Shown here: positions 1 through 7,226 of the stretch, piece after piece
How positions within the stretch are numbered: position 1 is the stretch's first letter
How the letters are laid out: every line of letters starts with the position of its first letter
NCBI GenBank assembly: GCA_017887445.1
Contig: JAGHIA010000070.1
Coordinates: 1 to 64,000 of the forward strand
Direction of reading: 5' to 3'
Length of the DNA: 64,000 nt
DNA from: Fusicatenibacter sp.
Lineage (GTDB): Bacteria; Bacillota; Clostridia; Lachnospirales; Lachnospiraceae
Position numbers and translations under genes: made by a program
The notes under the pieces: generated by a model
Told to the model about the DNA's origin: nothing
The model's input: only the letters and a program-made list of their open reading frames with translations
The model's database searches: none

Positions 1-1
1 C

Positions 2-496
2 CATATCTACACCATGGACGAGGAAGTGACGCTGGAGGAGGCGGTGGTGCGGCTTCTGAAGGAGCGCGGTCTGCACCTGACGACCGCTGAGTCCTGTACC
101 GGCGGAGCGGTGGCGGCGCGGATCGTAAATGTGCCGGGAGCCTCCGAGGTTCTGGAGCAGGGAATCGTCACCTACTCCAACGAAGCAAAGCAGCGTTACC
201 TGGGCGTCAGCGGGGATACGCTGGCTCAGCACGGGGCCGTAAGTCCCGAAACAGCCAGAGAAATGGCTGAGGGCGGATGCCGGAATACCGGAACGGAAGC
301 CTGCATTGCCATCACCGGAATCGCCGGGCCCGGCGGCGGTACGCCGGAAAAGCCGGTGGGACTGGTCTATATGGGGTGCTGCGTCAATGGAAAGACTACG
401 GTTCAGGAATACCGGTTCCGCGGCAACAGAACCAAGATCCGCGAGCAGGCTGTGGTCAAGGCGCTGACGCTGCTGAGAAGCTGTATTCTGGAGTGA
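2..496 (+). CDS. cinA: CinA C-terminal domain / nicotinamide-nucleotide amidase, 5' partial
   Basis: The protein carries the CinA C-terminal (PncC-like) domain, which deamidates nicotinamide mononucleotide to nicotinic acid mononucleotide in pyridine-nucleotide recycling. The hallmark TTAESCTGG motif is at about residues 23-31 of the visible part, counted from Met at 14, followed by YSNEAK and TGIAGPGGGTPEKPVGLVY, all typical of the family. An internal ATG at 14 would give a 160-residue stand-alone protein. However, the frame is open to the left edge and reads HIYT just before that Met, which resembles the linker of full-length CinA (molybdopterin-binding domain plus amidase domain). I therefore treat it as the 3' part of a full-length cinA cut by the window. 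If the 14 ATG is real it would be a PncC-only protein. No ribosome-binding site is visible within the 13 upstream bases. Confidence 0.85.
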   Translation, partial: HIYTMDEEVTLEEAVVRLLKERGLHLTTAESCTGGAVAARIVNVPGASEVLEQGIVTYSNEAKQRYLGVSGDTLAQHGAVSPETAREMAEGGCRNTGTEACIAITGIAGPGGGTPEKPVGLVYMGCCVNGKTTVQEYRFRGNRTKIREQAVVKALTLLRSCILE

Positions 497-553
497 GAAA
501 TTTAAAAGCATGTCTGAGAGGATAAACTTCAGGCATGCTTTTCCTTTTCTTTT

Positions 554-826
554 TTATTTCCTTATCATCTTCATCATCTGTATCAGCTGGTCGATTTTCG
601 CGATTTCCTGGGGCGGTTTGTTCTGTTTCAGGACCTGGATGACCAGATTCATCTCTGCATCGTTAAACTGCAGTCCTCTGTCTCTGGAAGTGTTTGCCGC
701 CGCCATCAGAACCGGCAGCAGTTCGTTGACGCCCTTGCCGTTTCCCATGGCCGCCATGGACTGAAGCATCTGCAGCTTTTCCCTGGGAATCCCCGAAAGA
801 TTCGGGTCCTTTGTCCAGTCATCCAT
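554..826 (-). CDS. Small conserved hypothetical protein (90 aa)
   Basis: I do not recognise a named family. The 90-residue product is soluble, begins with MDDWTKDPNLSGI, contains an Ala/Met-rich helix (LMAAANTSRD) and ends with a Met/Lys-rich amphipathic helix (QLIQMMKMIRK). No signal peptide or membrane segment is seen. A good ribosome-binding site (AAAGGAGAC) lies just upstream of its ATG, inside the 3' end of the preceding gene. The two genes overlap by 8 bp and are probably translationally coupled. The pairing of two short, Met- and Gln-rich helical proteins suggests they act together, but this is inference. There is no terminator-like hairpin of note between its end and cinA, with which it is convergent. 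Confidence 0.7.
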   Translation of the reverse strand: MDDWTKDPNLSGIPREKLQMLQSMAAMGNGKGVNELLPVLMAAANTSRDRGLQFNDAEMNLVIQVLKQNKPPQEIAKIDQLIQMMKMIRK

Positions 827-1214
827 TTCCGTCTGTCTCCTTTCTGTCTTCCGGCATTTGCCCGTCTTCCTGATACATCTGAAACATCTGCACTGCAGTG
901 AACGCGGTCATAAGGTTATTCAGGTTTTCTTTCATTTCTCCAGACGCGAACTGACTGATGGACTGGATCATTTCCACCGGGTTCGCGGCAGCGGCGGGTT
1001 CCCGCTGGGACATCATCGACAGCTCCTGGGTACGGGAAAACAACTGCACGGTCCGCTGCAATTCCATGGCTTTGGCGAAGATAGACAGCATGGACTGGGC
1101 GCGGGGAGCGGCGTAGGGGATTGCGGCTTTGAGAAGCTGCAGCTGGTCCTCCGCCACCATCTGGTCCAGCGGCGTCATTTTTACGGAATCCTGTTCGTTC
1201 ATGAAAATCCCCAT
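819..1214 (-). CDS. Small conserved hypothetical protein (131 aa)
   Basis: A predicted all-helical, soluble protein with no motif I can name. It is rich in Gln, Met and Ala, for example PRAQSMLSIFAKAME and MTAFTAVQMFQMYQ, and ends in a hydrophilic DRKETDGNG tail. It overlaps the downstream 90-residue gene by 8 bp, so the two form a two-gene unit transcribed leftwards. Two starts are possible: the ATG at 1214 or the ATG four codons later at 1202 (MNEQDS). The second has a weak GGGGAT at a usable distance, and the first has no clear ribosome-binding site. Similar helical, Met-rich pairs near sporulation or coat loci exist in Clostridia, but I cannot place this one. Confidence 0.65.
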   Translation of the reverse strand: MGIFMNEQDSVKMTPLDQMVAEDQLQLLKAAIPYAAPRAQSMLSIFAKAMELQRTVQLFSRTQELSMMSQREPAAAANPVEMIQSISQFASGEMKENLNNLMTAFTAVQMFQMYQEDGQMPEDRKETDGNG

Positions 1215-1276
1215 GATTCACAATTTCTATATCTTATGCAGCGGCAGAGAAAAAGAGAACGGGAGTAATAATTTTT

Positions 1277-1378
1277 GTAACTATTCAGCCAGGTCGGTGC
1301 ATTCTGTGGAGCACATCTTACAGAAAGCAATTTTCAATCACGCGCTAAGAGTCACGAACAGGAACCGGTTTTTTTCAT
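1277..1378. repeat. Composite intergenic repeat: B half-site plus hairpin fragment
   Basis: The segment starts with GTAACTATTCAGCCAGGTC (1277-1295), a half-site of the B palindrome family. It continues with CACATCTTACAGAAAGCAA and TTTTCAATCACGCGCT (about 1312-1346). The latter is nearly identical to the sequence between aspS and gatC (about 21345-21377). It lies between the two-gene unit above and the small ORF at 1442. No gene is seen in 1215-1441 otherwise. Confidence 0.6.
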
Positions 1379-1441
1379 ATTATGTAGAGAACCCGGACAA
1401 TACAGACACGCTCCGGCACAAAGAAAAGGAGGAGAAGCACG

Positions 1442-1621
1442 ATGAACGACAGGAAAAACCAGGAACCGGAACATTCCCGGCTTGTGGTGGACGGAAACGC
1501 GTTCTATGAACTGGACCTTGACTGTGTCCGCTGCCGGGAAGCACGCAGGAAAACGCAGGCAGAAAGTCCCGGAAAAACCCAGAACCCCAAAGAGGAACCT
1601 TCCGGACAGCGCCGCATTTAA
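1442..1621 (+). CDS. Very small protein (59 aa), function unknown
   Basis: This ORF is shorter than 60 residues but has good support. It has a strong ribosome-binding site (AAAGGAGGAG) about 7 nt before its ATG, and a strong intrinsic terminator begins 32 bp after its stop. The product starts MNDRKNQEPEHSRLVVDGNA and continues with FYELDLDCVRCREARRK, then a hydrophilic Pro/Lys/Gln-rich tail. Two cysteines spaced CVRC suggest possible metal binding or a disulfide, but that is weak. It has no membrane segment. I recall similar VVDGNAFYE-type small proteins in Lachnospiraceae but cannot assign a role. It is probably monocistronic. Confidence 0.65.
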   Translation: MNDRKNQEPEHSRLVVDGNAFYELDLDCVRCREARRKTQAESPGKTQNPKEEPSGQRRI

Positions 1622-1652
1622 TAGACTGACATTCCCTATGATCCGTTTGTTT

Positions 1653-1714
1653 CCTGCCACCGGGATATCCTTCGCAAACTGCGAGGTGATACTTTGGTGG
1701 CAGGTTGTCTTTTT
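1653..1714 (+). terminator. Intrinsic terminator after the 59-aa gene
   Basis: The outer stem CCTGCCACC (1653-1661) pairs with GGTGGCAGG (1696-1704). An inner stem CTTCGCA/TGCGAGG surrounds an AAC loop. The hairpin is followed by TTGTCTTTTT on the plus strand. Confidence 0.8.
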
Positions 1715-1749
1715 ATTGTAACAATCCCGAGGCCTGCAGCGCGAAGCGT

Positions 1750-1778
1750 GTAACAGTTCAGCAAGGCTGAACTGTTAC
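1750..1778. repeat. B palindrome (perfect copy)
   Basis: Left arm GTAACAGTTCAGC (1750-1762), spacer AAG, right arm GCTGAACTGTTAC (1766-1778): 13 bp arms with no mismatch. The preceding sequence CCCGAGGCCTGC (about 1727-1738) recurs in inverted orientation near 55775, beside another B half-site. Confidence 0.85.
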
Positions 1779-1845
1779 AGCCGGAGTGAATCTGTATCAA
1801 ATCCTTATTTCTATCTGTTATAAACTATGATAAAATAGAAAAAAG

Positions 1846-1873
1846 GCAACGGTCCAGCCAGCTGAACTGTTAC
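1846..1873. repeat. B palindrome (second copy)
   Basis: GCAACGGTCCAGC, CA, GCTGAACTGTTAC. It lies 67 bp after the first copy. The rest of the 1622-1944 gap is AT-rich with no ORF that I can support. Confidence 0.75.
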
Positions 1874-1944
1874 GGTATCCGGCTATTAAAAATCGCTTGG
1901 CCATGGGCCGGATGCCTGTTCGAATGTGAAAGGGGGATTCGCAT

Positions 1945-2142
1945 ATGAAACTTAAAATGAAAGGAATCGCCTTGCTTCTCATGGCGATTTTGCTGACTTT
2001 ATCTTTCGGAGACGAGAGTTTTTTTCACTTGGATTTCCAATGGCATACGGTCTTTGTGCTTATGGGACTTGCTGGTGTTATCATGACATTCCTGCCGGAA
2101 AAAAAGAAAGAGTACGGGGGTGAGTCGTATGATAGACAGTAA
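1945..2142 (+). CDS. Small membrane protein (65 aa), two predicted TM segments
   Basis: A 65-residue hydrophobic protein with a first membrane segment at about residues 6-22 (GIALLLMAILLTLSF) and a second at about residues 34-50 (TVFVLMGLAGVIMTFLP). It ends in a charged tail (EKKKEYGG). The family is not recognised. The ribosome-binding site is GAAAGGGGGATT before the ATG. Its stop overlaps the start of the downstream QueG-like gene by about 14 bp, so the two are translationally coupled. It might anchor or assist that redox protein, which is inference from the overlap only. Confidence 0.65.
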   Translation: MKLKMKGIALLLMAILLTLSFGDESFFHLDFQWHTVFVLMGLAGVIMTFLPEKKKEYGGESYDRQ

Positions 2143-2815
2143 ACAAGTAAAAAACCTTGCTATTTCCCTTGGCGCAGATCTATGTGGTATCGCTGATGTA
2201 AAAAGCTTTTCTGAGGCTCCAAAGGGATTCCATCCGACAGACGTTCTTCCTTCCTGTAAATCCGTCATCTCATTTGCATGCAGATTTCCAGCAGGAACCT
2301 TGTTTTGCAATTCATCAATCCCATATACCAGGGTTCGAAATTCGATAACTGCAAAAATGGACGCTATTGCCCTTGATCTGTGCATAGAATTGGAAAAACA
2401 TCAGATACTGAGTGTTCCGATTCCCACCAACGAAAGTCTGTGGGATAATGATACAGAGAGATATCGTTCCATAATTTCTTTAAAGCATGCTGCCCAGGCT
2501 GCTGGCCTTGGCACAATCGGACGTCATTCTTTGCTGATAACACCGGAATTTGGCAGCATGGTATGGCTGGGTGCTGTGCTTTGCTGTCAGGAACTGGAGC
2601 CAGATGAGCAAAAGGAACCAATCTGCGATCTCTGTCAGCGTTGTGTGGAAATATGTCCGGTAAATGCATTGGAGCAGCAGGAAATAAATCAGCTGAAATG
2701 CTGGGAATATGCGTTTGGAAATGACGATAAACGACAGGTGTGGAGAATCGCCTGTCACAGATGCAGGGATATCTGCCCGTACAATTTGGGGATACAAAAT
2801 TTCATAGAATGCTGA
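2129..2815 (+). CDS. Epoxyqueuosine reductase (QueG)-like 4Fe-4S protein
   Basis: The product of about 228 residues has a C-terminal two-cluster ferredoxin-like region. The first motif, CDLCQRCVEICP, is at about residues 170-181. Further cysteines follow in KCWEYAF, and a second motif CHRCRDICPYNLG lies near the C-terminus. This arrangement, with an N-terminal nucleotide-fold region (LGADLCGIADV), is that of the QueG/iron-sulfur oxidoreductase superfamily, whose best-known member reduces epoxyqueuosine in tRNA. The protein is much shorter than QueG (about 380 aa), so it is more likely a QueG-related reductase of unknown substrate. A GTG at 2120 would extend it by three codons; the ATG at 2129 is better placed relative to ACGGGGG. 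Overlaps the small membrane protein upstream. Confidence 0.75.
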   Translation: MIDSKQVKNLAISLGADLCGIADVKSFSEAPKGFHPTDVLPSCKSVISFACRFPAGTLFCNSSIPYTRVRNSITAKMDAIALDLCIELEKHQILSVPIPTNESLWDNDTERYRSIISLKHAAQAAGLGTIGRHSLLITPEFGSMVWLGAVLCCQELEPDEQKEPICDLCQRCVEICPVNALEQQEINQLKCWEYAFGNDDKRQVWRIACHRCRDICPYNLGIQNFIEC

Positions 2816-2848
2816 TTTCCATATAGGAAGAGGAATTTTCCATAAAGT

Positions 2849-2914
2849 AAAAAAAGGCCCTGCGGGCCCGCAGACCAAGGGAATTTCGTCCCCGTCTGCG
2901 GGCCGCAGGGCCTT
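2849..2914 (-). terminator. Terminator of the Cys-rich peptide gene
   Basis: A long GC-rich hairpin (arms 2854-2875 and 2894-2914, about 21 bp with one bulge) is preceded on the plus strand by an A-run. On the minus strand it therefore ends in a run of T, as expected for a leftward terminator. Confidence 0.8.
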
Positions 2915-2960
2915 CTGGCCGGCGGATCTTTCAGCATCCGCCGGCAGTTCTTACGTTTGA

Positions 2961-3194
2961 TCAGCAGCCACAGCCGCAGCCATTTCCGTTTCCGCCGCAG
3001 CAGAACAGAAGCAGCAGAATCAGCAGACAGCTGTCATTTCCGCAGCCGCCAAAAGTAGAGTTTCCGTTTCCACAGAAGCAGTTCAAAAGAAGCAGGATCC
3101 AGATGATGCTGCATCCGCAGGAACTTCCGTTAAACAGGCTGGTATTTCCGGAATCACATCCACATCCACAGTTTGTAGCAGCTAAATCACTCAT
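2961..3194 (-). CDS. Cys/Gly-rich small protein (chorion-class high-cysteine type)
   Basis: A 77-residue protein starting MSDLAATNCGCGCD and ending GNGNGCGCGC. It has about 15 cysteines, many Gly and Asn, and two hydrophobic stretches (SIIWILLLLNCF and CLLILLLLFCC). In Clostridia such proteins are often labelled chorion class high-cysteine protein; the function is unknown, and spore or envelope cross-linking is a guess. I chose the ATG at 3194 because GGAGG lies 7 nt upstream (in TTGGAGGAAATGAT). A longer form from 3230 lacks a ribosome-binding site. It has its own terminator downstream. The divergent cysteine blocks look like internal duplication of a CGC-hydrophobic-C unit. Confidence 0.75.
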   Translation of the reverse strand: MSDLAATNCGCGCDSGNTSLFNGSSCGCSIIWILLLLNCFCGNGNSTFGGCGNDSCLLILLLLFCCGGNGNGCGCGC

Positions 3195-3264
3195 ATCATT
3201 TCCTCCAAATTGATTTGGTTTACACTTCATGATATGAGTCTGCGTTTCATTTGGTTACAGCCCA

Positions 3265-3495
3265 TCAGGAAAAATCGAACAGTTTTTTCACCGGAACCTC
3301 CAAGGCGTCGGCGATGTCAAACAACAGCTGCAGTGAGATGGACGTTCTCGCGTTGGGCGCTTCGATGTTGCTCATGTGGGTCCGGCTGATGTGGACAGCC
3401 TCCGCCAGCTGGCTCTGGGTCATGCCCCGTGATTTGCGGTAATAGGCGATGGTCAGTCCCAGAAGCCTAAACTGTTTTATTCTTTCTTCGTTCAT
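3265..3495 (-). CDS. XRE-family helix-turn-helix regulator (76 aa)
   Basis: A single-domain DNA-binding protein of the Cro/CI (XRE) family. The helix-turn-helix is visible as MTQSQLAEAVHISRTHMSNIE followed by LQLLFDIADALEVPVKKLFDF, the usual five-helix layout. The start at 3495 (MNEERIKQF) has GAGGAGG 7 nt upstream; an upstream extension to 3627 has no such site and no family match. There is no sensor domain, so it probably acts as a simple repressor. It sits between the Cys-rich peptide and the subtilase gene on the same strand. The target is unknown. Confidence 0.85.
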   Translation of the reverse strand: MNEERIKQFRLLGLTIAYYRKSRGMTQSQLAEAVHISRTHMSNIEAPNARTSISLQLLFDIADALEVPVKKLFDFS

Positions 3496-3631
3496 ACATG
3501 TTCCTCCTCTTGTATTCCCATCGCCATGGGCGATTCCCTGCTGTTTGCGGCTGCAGTCATATAGTACTTCCCTTGATGCCGGGGTCAAAAGCCGGGGTTC
3601 CCGGATGGGTTCTGACCTTGACATCATTCCC

Positions 3632-5326
3632 TCAGGTAGTCATCAGCGAGAGAAATGTGTTGTACAGATTCAGTGTTCCGTATCCCCATTCACGGTTGGG
3701 GTAAGTCAGCGCAGGGTCCCTTTGCGCCCCGCGGATCAGATAGCTTTTCAATTCCTGGGTGGTAAAATACCGGGACAGGGTCCGCTCCATGCCCCACTGG
3801 ATCAGAAGAGCGGCAGCGCCGGACGCCAGGGCAGCCGCTGCGCTGGTCCCTGTTTTTTCGATATAGCTGTCCAGCGGTCCCGGCCCGGTAACGTTGACGC
3901 CAGGGGAAACAAAGTCCGGCTTTACGTTCTCGTCGGCCGTGTACCCCCGCCCGGAATTTACATACAGGCTTCCGGTCACCGCGTCGTAAGCGCCGGTGGT
4001 GATGATCGTTTCCGGCGTGGAGGGATTGGTCAGCGTGGTATATGGGTCCGGCGAGAGAAAGGTGATGTCCGGGACCGCGAAACCGGTGATCGGCAGCCAC
4101 AGGTGAAATTCCCTGCTGCTGGCTTCCGCGCCGTAGACCTGCAGGTTCCAGATCCCCGCCGTAGGCCTGGAAAAACGGATCACGATCAGCTGACGGCCGC
4201 TGGCGGTTACCACGTCGTATTTTACGAAAATCTTCGTCTCCTCCAGAATAAAGCTGCTGGCTGTCTCCACCGTCAGCGATACCGGGATGCGGGGAATGGT
4301 CTCGCCCACCGGGGAACGAAACCCCACGGAAAACAGCTGCGGAGCCTGTCCCCACAGCTCCATGGTAAACCCGCCGCTTCCCTCCGGCACAAGGATCTCC
4401 ACATTCACCGGACTGTCTTGCGAAGACACAGATCCGTGCGCGTGATGGGCGCGCCCCGCCTCGTTTCCAGCGGCGGCCACCGGCGTGATTCCCTGGATCT
4501 GTCCCAGCCTGCGAAGGGAAAAGGACAGTGGGAGAGAGCCGGTGCGGCTTCCCTGATTGCTGCCGAGGGCCAGACAGATGACCAGCGGCTTTCCGGCCTG
4601 CTGCGCCACCTGTGTTAGGAAACGGATGCCTGCCATGATATCGTTTTCCTGAAACGCCACAGCGCCGGGGGACACATAAAAAAAATCTCTCAGATACTGC
4701 TTGGCCGGTTTCAGCCGGACGGCGGCGATATCCGCCTCCGGCGCGGCGCCGATAAATCCCTGCCTTTCGTCGGGAGTGCCCGCGGCAACGCCTGCCAGAA
4801 AGGTTCCGTGACCGTCCGCGTCAGAAAAAGGCACAGCCTCCAGCGGATCTTCCAGGCGAAGCGCCTGATCGATCTGCTCCTTCGTGTACTCGGTCCCATA
4901 GGGGAACAAAGAAGGCGGCGTACCGTCCCGCCGGGTCTGGTCCCAGAGCGCAAGGATCCGGGTGGAACCGTCGGGTTTTCGAAACGCCGGGTGGGTATAG
5001 TCGAGGCCTGTGTCCACAAAGCCAAGGATCACCCCCGCGCCGGTGAGGCCAAGCACAGGCTGGTTCTGTACCTGAAGGATCCCGGCGCTTTCCAGCGATA
5101 CGGTGTCCAGCGGCGTGTAGAGCTTCGGCACGGCATTATAAGGAATATCGCCGAACTGGTTGGGCGGAAGCAGGCTCCTGTCCAAAAAAAACGTGGAGAA
5201 CTGCGTGGTCAGTTCAAAAAAACGATCGCCGGTTCCTCCGTCAGAGCTGCGAAGTGCCTCCAGATAAAAGTTCCTGACGATAAGATCCGCGTATTCCTCC
5301 GAATAAACAAGTTCTTCCAGTGTCAA
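3632..5326 (-). CDS. Subtilisin-like S8 serine protease, Csp-type
   Basis: A 564-residue subtilase with the full catalytic triad. Asp is at about residue 105 (FVDTGLDYTHP), His at about 173 (DADGHGTFLAG) and Ser at about 495 (TGTSAAAALASGA). The oxyanion Asn is in AAAGNEAG. An insertion of about 150 residues between the Asn and Ser blocks (beta-rich, LVPEGSGGFTMELWG onward) is typical of the CspA/B/C germination-protease family of Clostridia. No signal peptide is seen. A role in spore germination (processing of the cortex hydrolase SleC) is known for Csp proteins and is only an inference here, since no sleC is nearby. The gene runs leftwards downstream of purF with a gap of about 100 bp. Confidence 0.85.
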   Translation of the reverse strand: MTLEELVYSEEYADLIVRNFYLEALRSSDGGTGDRFFELTTQFSTFFLDRSLLPPNQFGDIPYNAVPKLYTPLDTVSLESAGILQVQNQPVLGLTGAGVILGFVDTGLDYTHPAFRKPDGSTRILALWDQTRRDGTPPSLFPYGTEYTKEQIDQALRLEDPLEAVPFSDADGHGTFLAGVAAGTPDERQGFIGAAPEADIAAVRLKPAKQYLRDFFYVSPGAVAFQENDIMAGIRFLTQVAQQAGKPLVICLALGSNQGSRTGSLPLSFSLRRLGQIQGITPVAAAGNEAGRAHHAHGSVSSQDSPVNVEILVPEGSGGFTMELWGQAPQLFSVGFRSPVGETIPRIPVSLTVETASSFILEETKIFVKYDVVTASGRQLIVIRFSRPTAGIWNLQVYGAEASSREFHLWLPITGFAVPDITFLSPDPYTTLTNPSTPETIITTGAYDAVTGSLYVNSGRGYTADENVKPDFVSPGVNVTGPGPLDSYIEKTGTSAAAALASGAAALLIQWGMERTLSRYFTTQELKSYLIRGAQRDPALTYPNREWGYGTLNLYNTFLSLMTT

Positions 5327-5428
5327 TGGTCTGTACCATCCGTTTTTTTCCAGTATACGAAACGCCGGATAAAAATATGCGGACCAGACCGTTGGAAACG
5401 ATTCAGCCAGATCTGTACGTTTATGGAT

Positions 5429-6862
5429 TTATTCCAGCAGACCGCTGATATCCTGGTTGGGCACCTCCATGGGATATTTGTTGTCAAAACAAGCCTTGCA
5501 GATAGGAAGCTCCCCGACCATCTCCTGCAGATCTTCAATGGGCATGTACCCGAGAGAGTCGCCGCCGATCAGCTTCCGGATCTCCTCCGCCGAGTGGGTA
5601 TGGGCGATCAGCTGCTGATTGGACGGCACGTCGGTGCCAAAGTAGCAGGGGTAAAGGAACGGCGGCGAACTGATGCGCACATGGACCTCCAGGGCGCCGG
5701 CTTTTTTCATCATGGTAATGATATTCGCAATGGTTGTACCGCGCACGATGGAATCGTCCACCAGCACGATCCTTTTTCCGCGGACCACAGGCTCCAGCAC
5801 GCTCAGCTTGATCTTAACGCTGGATTCCCGCTCCTTCTGACTTGGCTTGATAAAGGTGCGGCCAATGTAGCTGTTCTTGTGGAACGCGAAGGCAAATGGG
5901 ATTCCAGAAGCTTCCGAGTAACCTTTCGCCGCCGTCAGTCCGGAATCCGGCACGCCTACCACCAGATCCGCCTCCACCGGGTAGGTCCTTGCCAGGATCT
6001 TTCCCGCGCGGATGCGGGATTCATAGACGTTGACCCCGTCCATACAGCTGTCCAGACGGGCGAAATAGATATATTCAAAAATGCAGTGGGCCTTCCGGAC
6101 GCTGTCCGGCATAAACTGGGAGTGCAACTGTCCGCGCTTGTCCACGGTCACGATTTCTCCCGGGGCCACGTCACGGACAAACTCTGCTCCGATGGAGGAA
6201 AGGGCGCAGCTTTCCGAGGCGAACACCCAGGCGTTCTCCCGTTTTCCGATGCACAGCGGCTTCAGTCCGTAAGGATCGCGCACACCCACCAGCTTTCTGG
6301 GACTCATGATCACAAGACCGTAAGCGCCGCGGATCTTTTCCACGGTTTTTTTGATGGCTTCCTCCACGGTAGCCGAGTGGACGCGCTCCCGGGCGATATG
6401 GTAGGCGATGATCTCCGAGTCAATGGTGGTGTGGAAGATCGCTCCGGTGTACTCCATCTCCTCCCGCAGTTCCATGGCGTTGACCAGATTTCCATTGTGG
6501 GCCAGGGCCAGGGAGCCTTTCAGATATTTTAAAACCAGCGGCTGAGCGTTTTCCAGAGTGGTCGCCCCGGTGGTGGAATAGCGGACGTGGCCGATGCCGA
6601 TGTTTCCCTTCATCTCCTGCAGGCGGGATTCCCGGAATACCTCCTGTACCAGTCCCATACCTTTATGAAAATTCACCTGGCCTTTGGGACCTCTGGTGTC
6701 CGACACGGCGATCCCGCAGGATTCCTGTCCCCGGTGCTGCAGCGCGGACAGACCGTAGTAGATGGATGTGCTCACATCGCCGCCGTCCGGGTCGTAAATC
6801 CCAAAAACACCGCATTCCTCTTTGATCCCGCTCTCACAGGTTTCGTATGATACATGTTTCAT
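5429..6862 (-). CDS. purF: Amidophosphoribosyltransferase
   Basis: First step of purine synthesis: transfers the glutamine amide to PRPP to give phosphoribosylamine. The N-terminal Ntn-hydrolase domain follows a 16-residue propeptide, so processing would expose Cys17 (KEECGVFGI). The PRPP-binding loop is VLVDDSIVRGTT near residues 366-377. Cysteines that match the 4Fe-4S ligands of Bacillus-type PurF are present in HCIFEYIYF, YPCYFG and ICKACF, which points to an oxygen-labile, cluster-containing enzyme. Length 477 aa is normal. The ribosome-binding site AAAGGAG lies upstream. The gene is isolated from other pur genes and has its own promoter followed at once by a terminator-like hairpin, so transcription attenuation is likely. 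Confidence 0.95.
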   Translation of the reverse strand: MKHVSYETCESGIKEECGVFGIYDPDGGDVSTSIYYGLSALQHRGQESCGIAVSDTRGPKGQVNFHKGMGLVQEVFRESRLQEMKGNIGIGHVRYSTTGATTLENAQPLVLKYLKGSLALAHNGNLVNAMELREEMEYTGAIFHTTIDSEIIAYHIARERVHSATVEEAIKKTVEKIRGAYGLVIMSPRKLVGVRDPYGLKPLCIGKRENAWVFASESCALSSIGAEFVRDVAPGEIVTVDKRGQLHSQFMPDSVRKAHCIFEYIYFARLDSCMDGVNVYESRIRAGKILARTYPVEADLVVGVPDSGLTAAKGYSEASGIPFAFAFHKNSYIGRTFIKPSQKERESSVKIKLSVLEPVVRGKRIVLVDDSIVRGTTIANIITMMKKAGALEVHVRISSPPFLYPCYFGTDVPSNQQLIAHTHSAEEIRKLIGGDSLGYMPIEDLQEMVGELPICKACFDNKYPMEVPNQDISGLLE

Positions 6863-6883
6863 GTCTGCTCTGTATTCTCCTTT

Positions 6884-6897
6884 GCAAAATATTTTGC
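6884..6897. repeat. 14-bp perfect palindrome in the purF leader
   Basis: GCAAAATATTTTGC lies just upstream of the purF ribosome-binding site and just after the leader terminator. It could be an operator or part of an alternative RNA fold. Confidence 0.5.
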
Positions 6898-6908
6898 TGC
6901 ATATCGAA

Positions 6909-6956
6909 TAAAAAAAGACAAAGGGGCCACTCTGTAATCAGAGAACCCCTTTGTCT
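6909..6956 (-). terminator. Terminator-like hairpin in the purF leader (candidate attenuator)
   Basis: AGACAAAGGGG (6916-6926) pairs with CCCCTTTGTCT (6946-6956), with a further CTCTG/CAGAG inner stem. On the minus strand it ends in TTTTTTT. It lies between the purF promoter and the purF start codon, so full transcripts must read through it. Confidence 0.75.
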
Positions 6957-6965
6957 CAGACCAAA

Positions 6966-6995
6966 ATTATACGCTTTCCGATGAACGGATGTCAA
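6966..6995 (-). promoter_or_regulatory. purF promoter
   Basis: On the minus strand, -35 TTGACA (6990-6995), an 18-bp spacer and -10 TATAAT (6966-6971), both perfect sigma-A hexamers. The start of transcription would fall near 6959, immediately before the leader hairpin. Confidence 0.8.
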
Positions 6996-7105
6996 TAGAT
7001 TTTAGCGTGTTTTTTTGGATTTATCTCTTTTTTATGGTCAGACGGTTTTTTGTGACAATTATTTTGGAGATTTTGCCAAAATTGCGAAAAGCGGAAAAAA
7101 TTTTA

Positions 7106-7133
7106 TTGCATTCGCCAAAACCCGTGATACAAT
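7106..7133 (+). promoter_or_regulatory. pyrG promoter
   Basis: -35 TTGCAT (7106-7111), 16-bp spacer, -10 TACAAT (7128-7133). It leaves a leader of about 85 nt that contains a B palindrome. Confidence 0.6.
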
Positions 7134-7168
7134 GGGAACTGTTTTTTAGAACGTGTAACGCAGAACGC

Positions 7169-7196
7169 GTAACAGTTCAGTCAGCTGAACAGTTAC
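7169..7196. repeat. B palindrome in the pyrG leader
   Basis: GTAACAGTTCAG, TCAG, CTGAACAGTTAC: 12-bp arms with one mismatch. It ends 15 nt before the pyrG ribosome-binding site and would fold in the mRNA. Confidence 0.75.
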
Positions 7197-7226
7197 CAGA
7201 ACGCGAACAGACAGGAGGGAATCATT

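Noticed and set aside
4808-6532. 574-codon plus-strand frame across the subtilase and purF genes
   Set aside because: It spans two unrelated real genes on the other strand and shows no family motif or ribosome-binding site.
7134-7141. pyrG control by reiterative transcription at GGG
   Set aside because: The G-run lies too close to the -10 to be the likely start, so I do not claim it.
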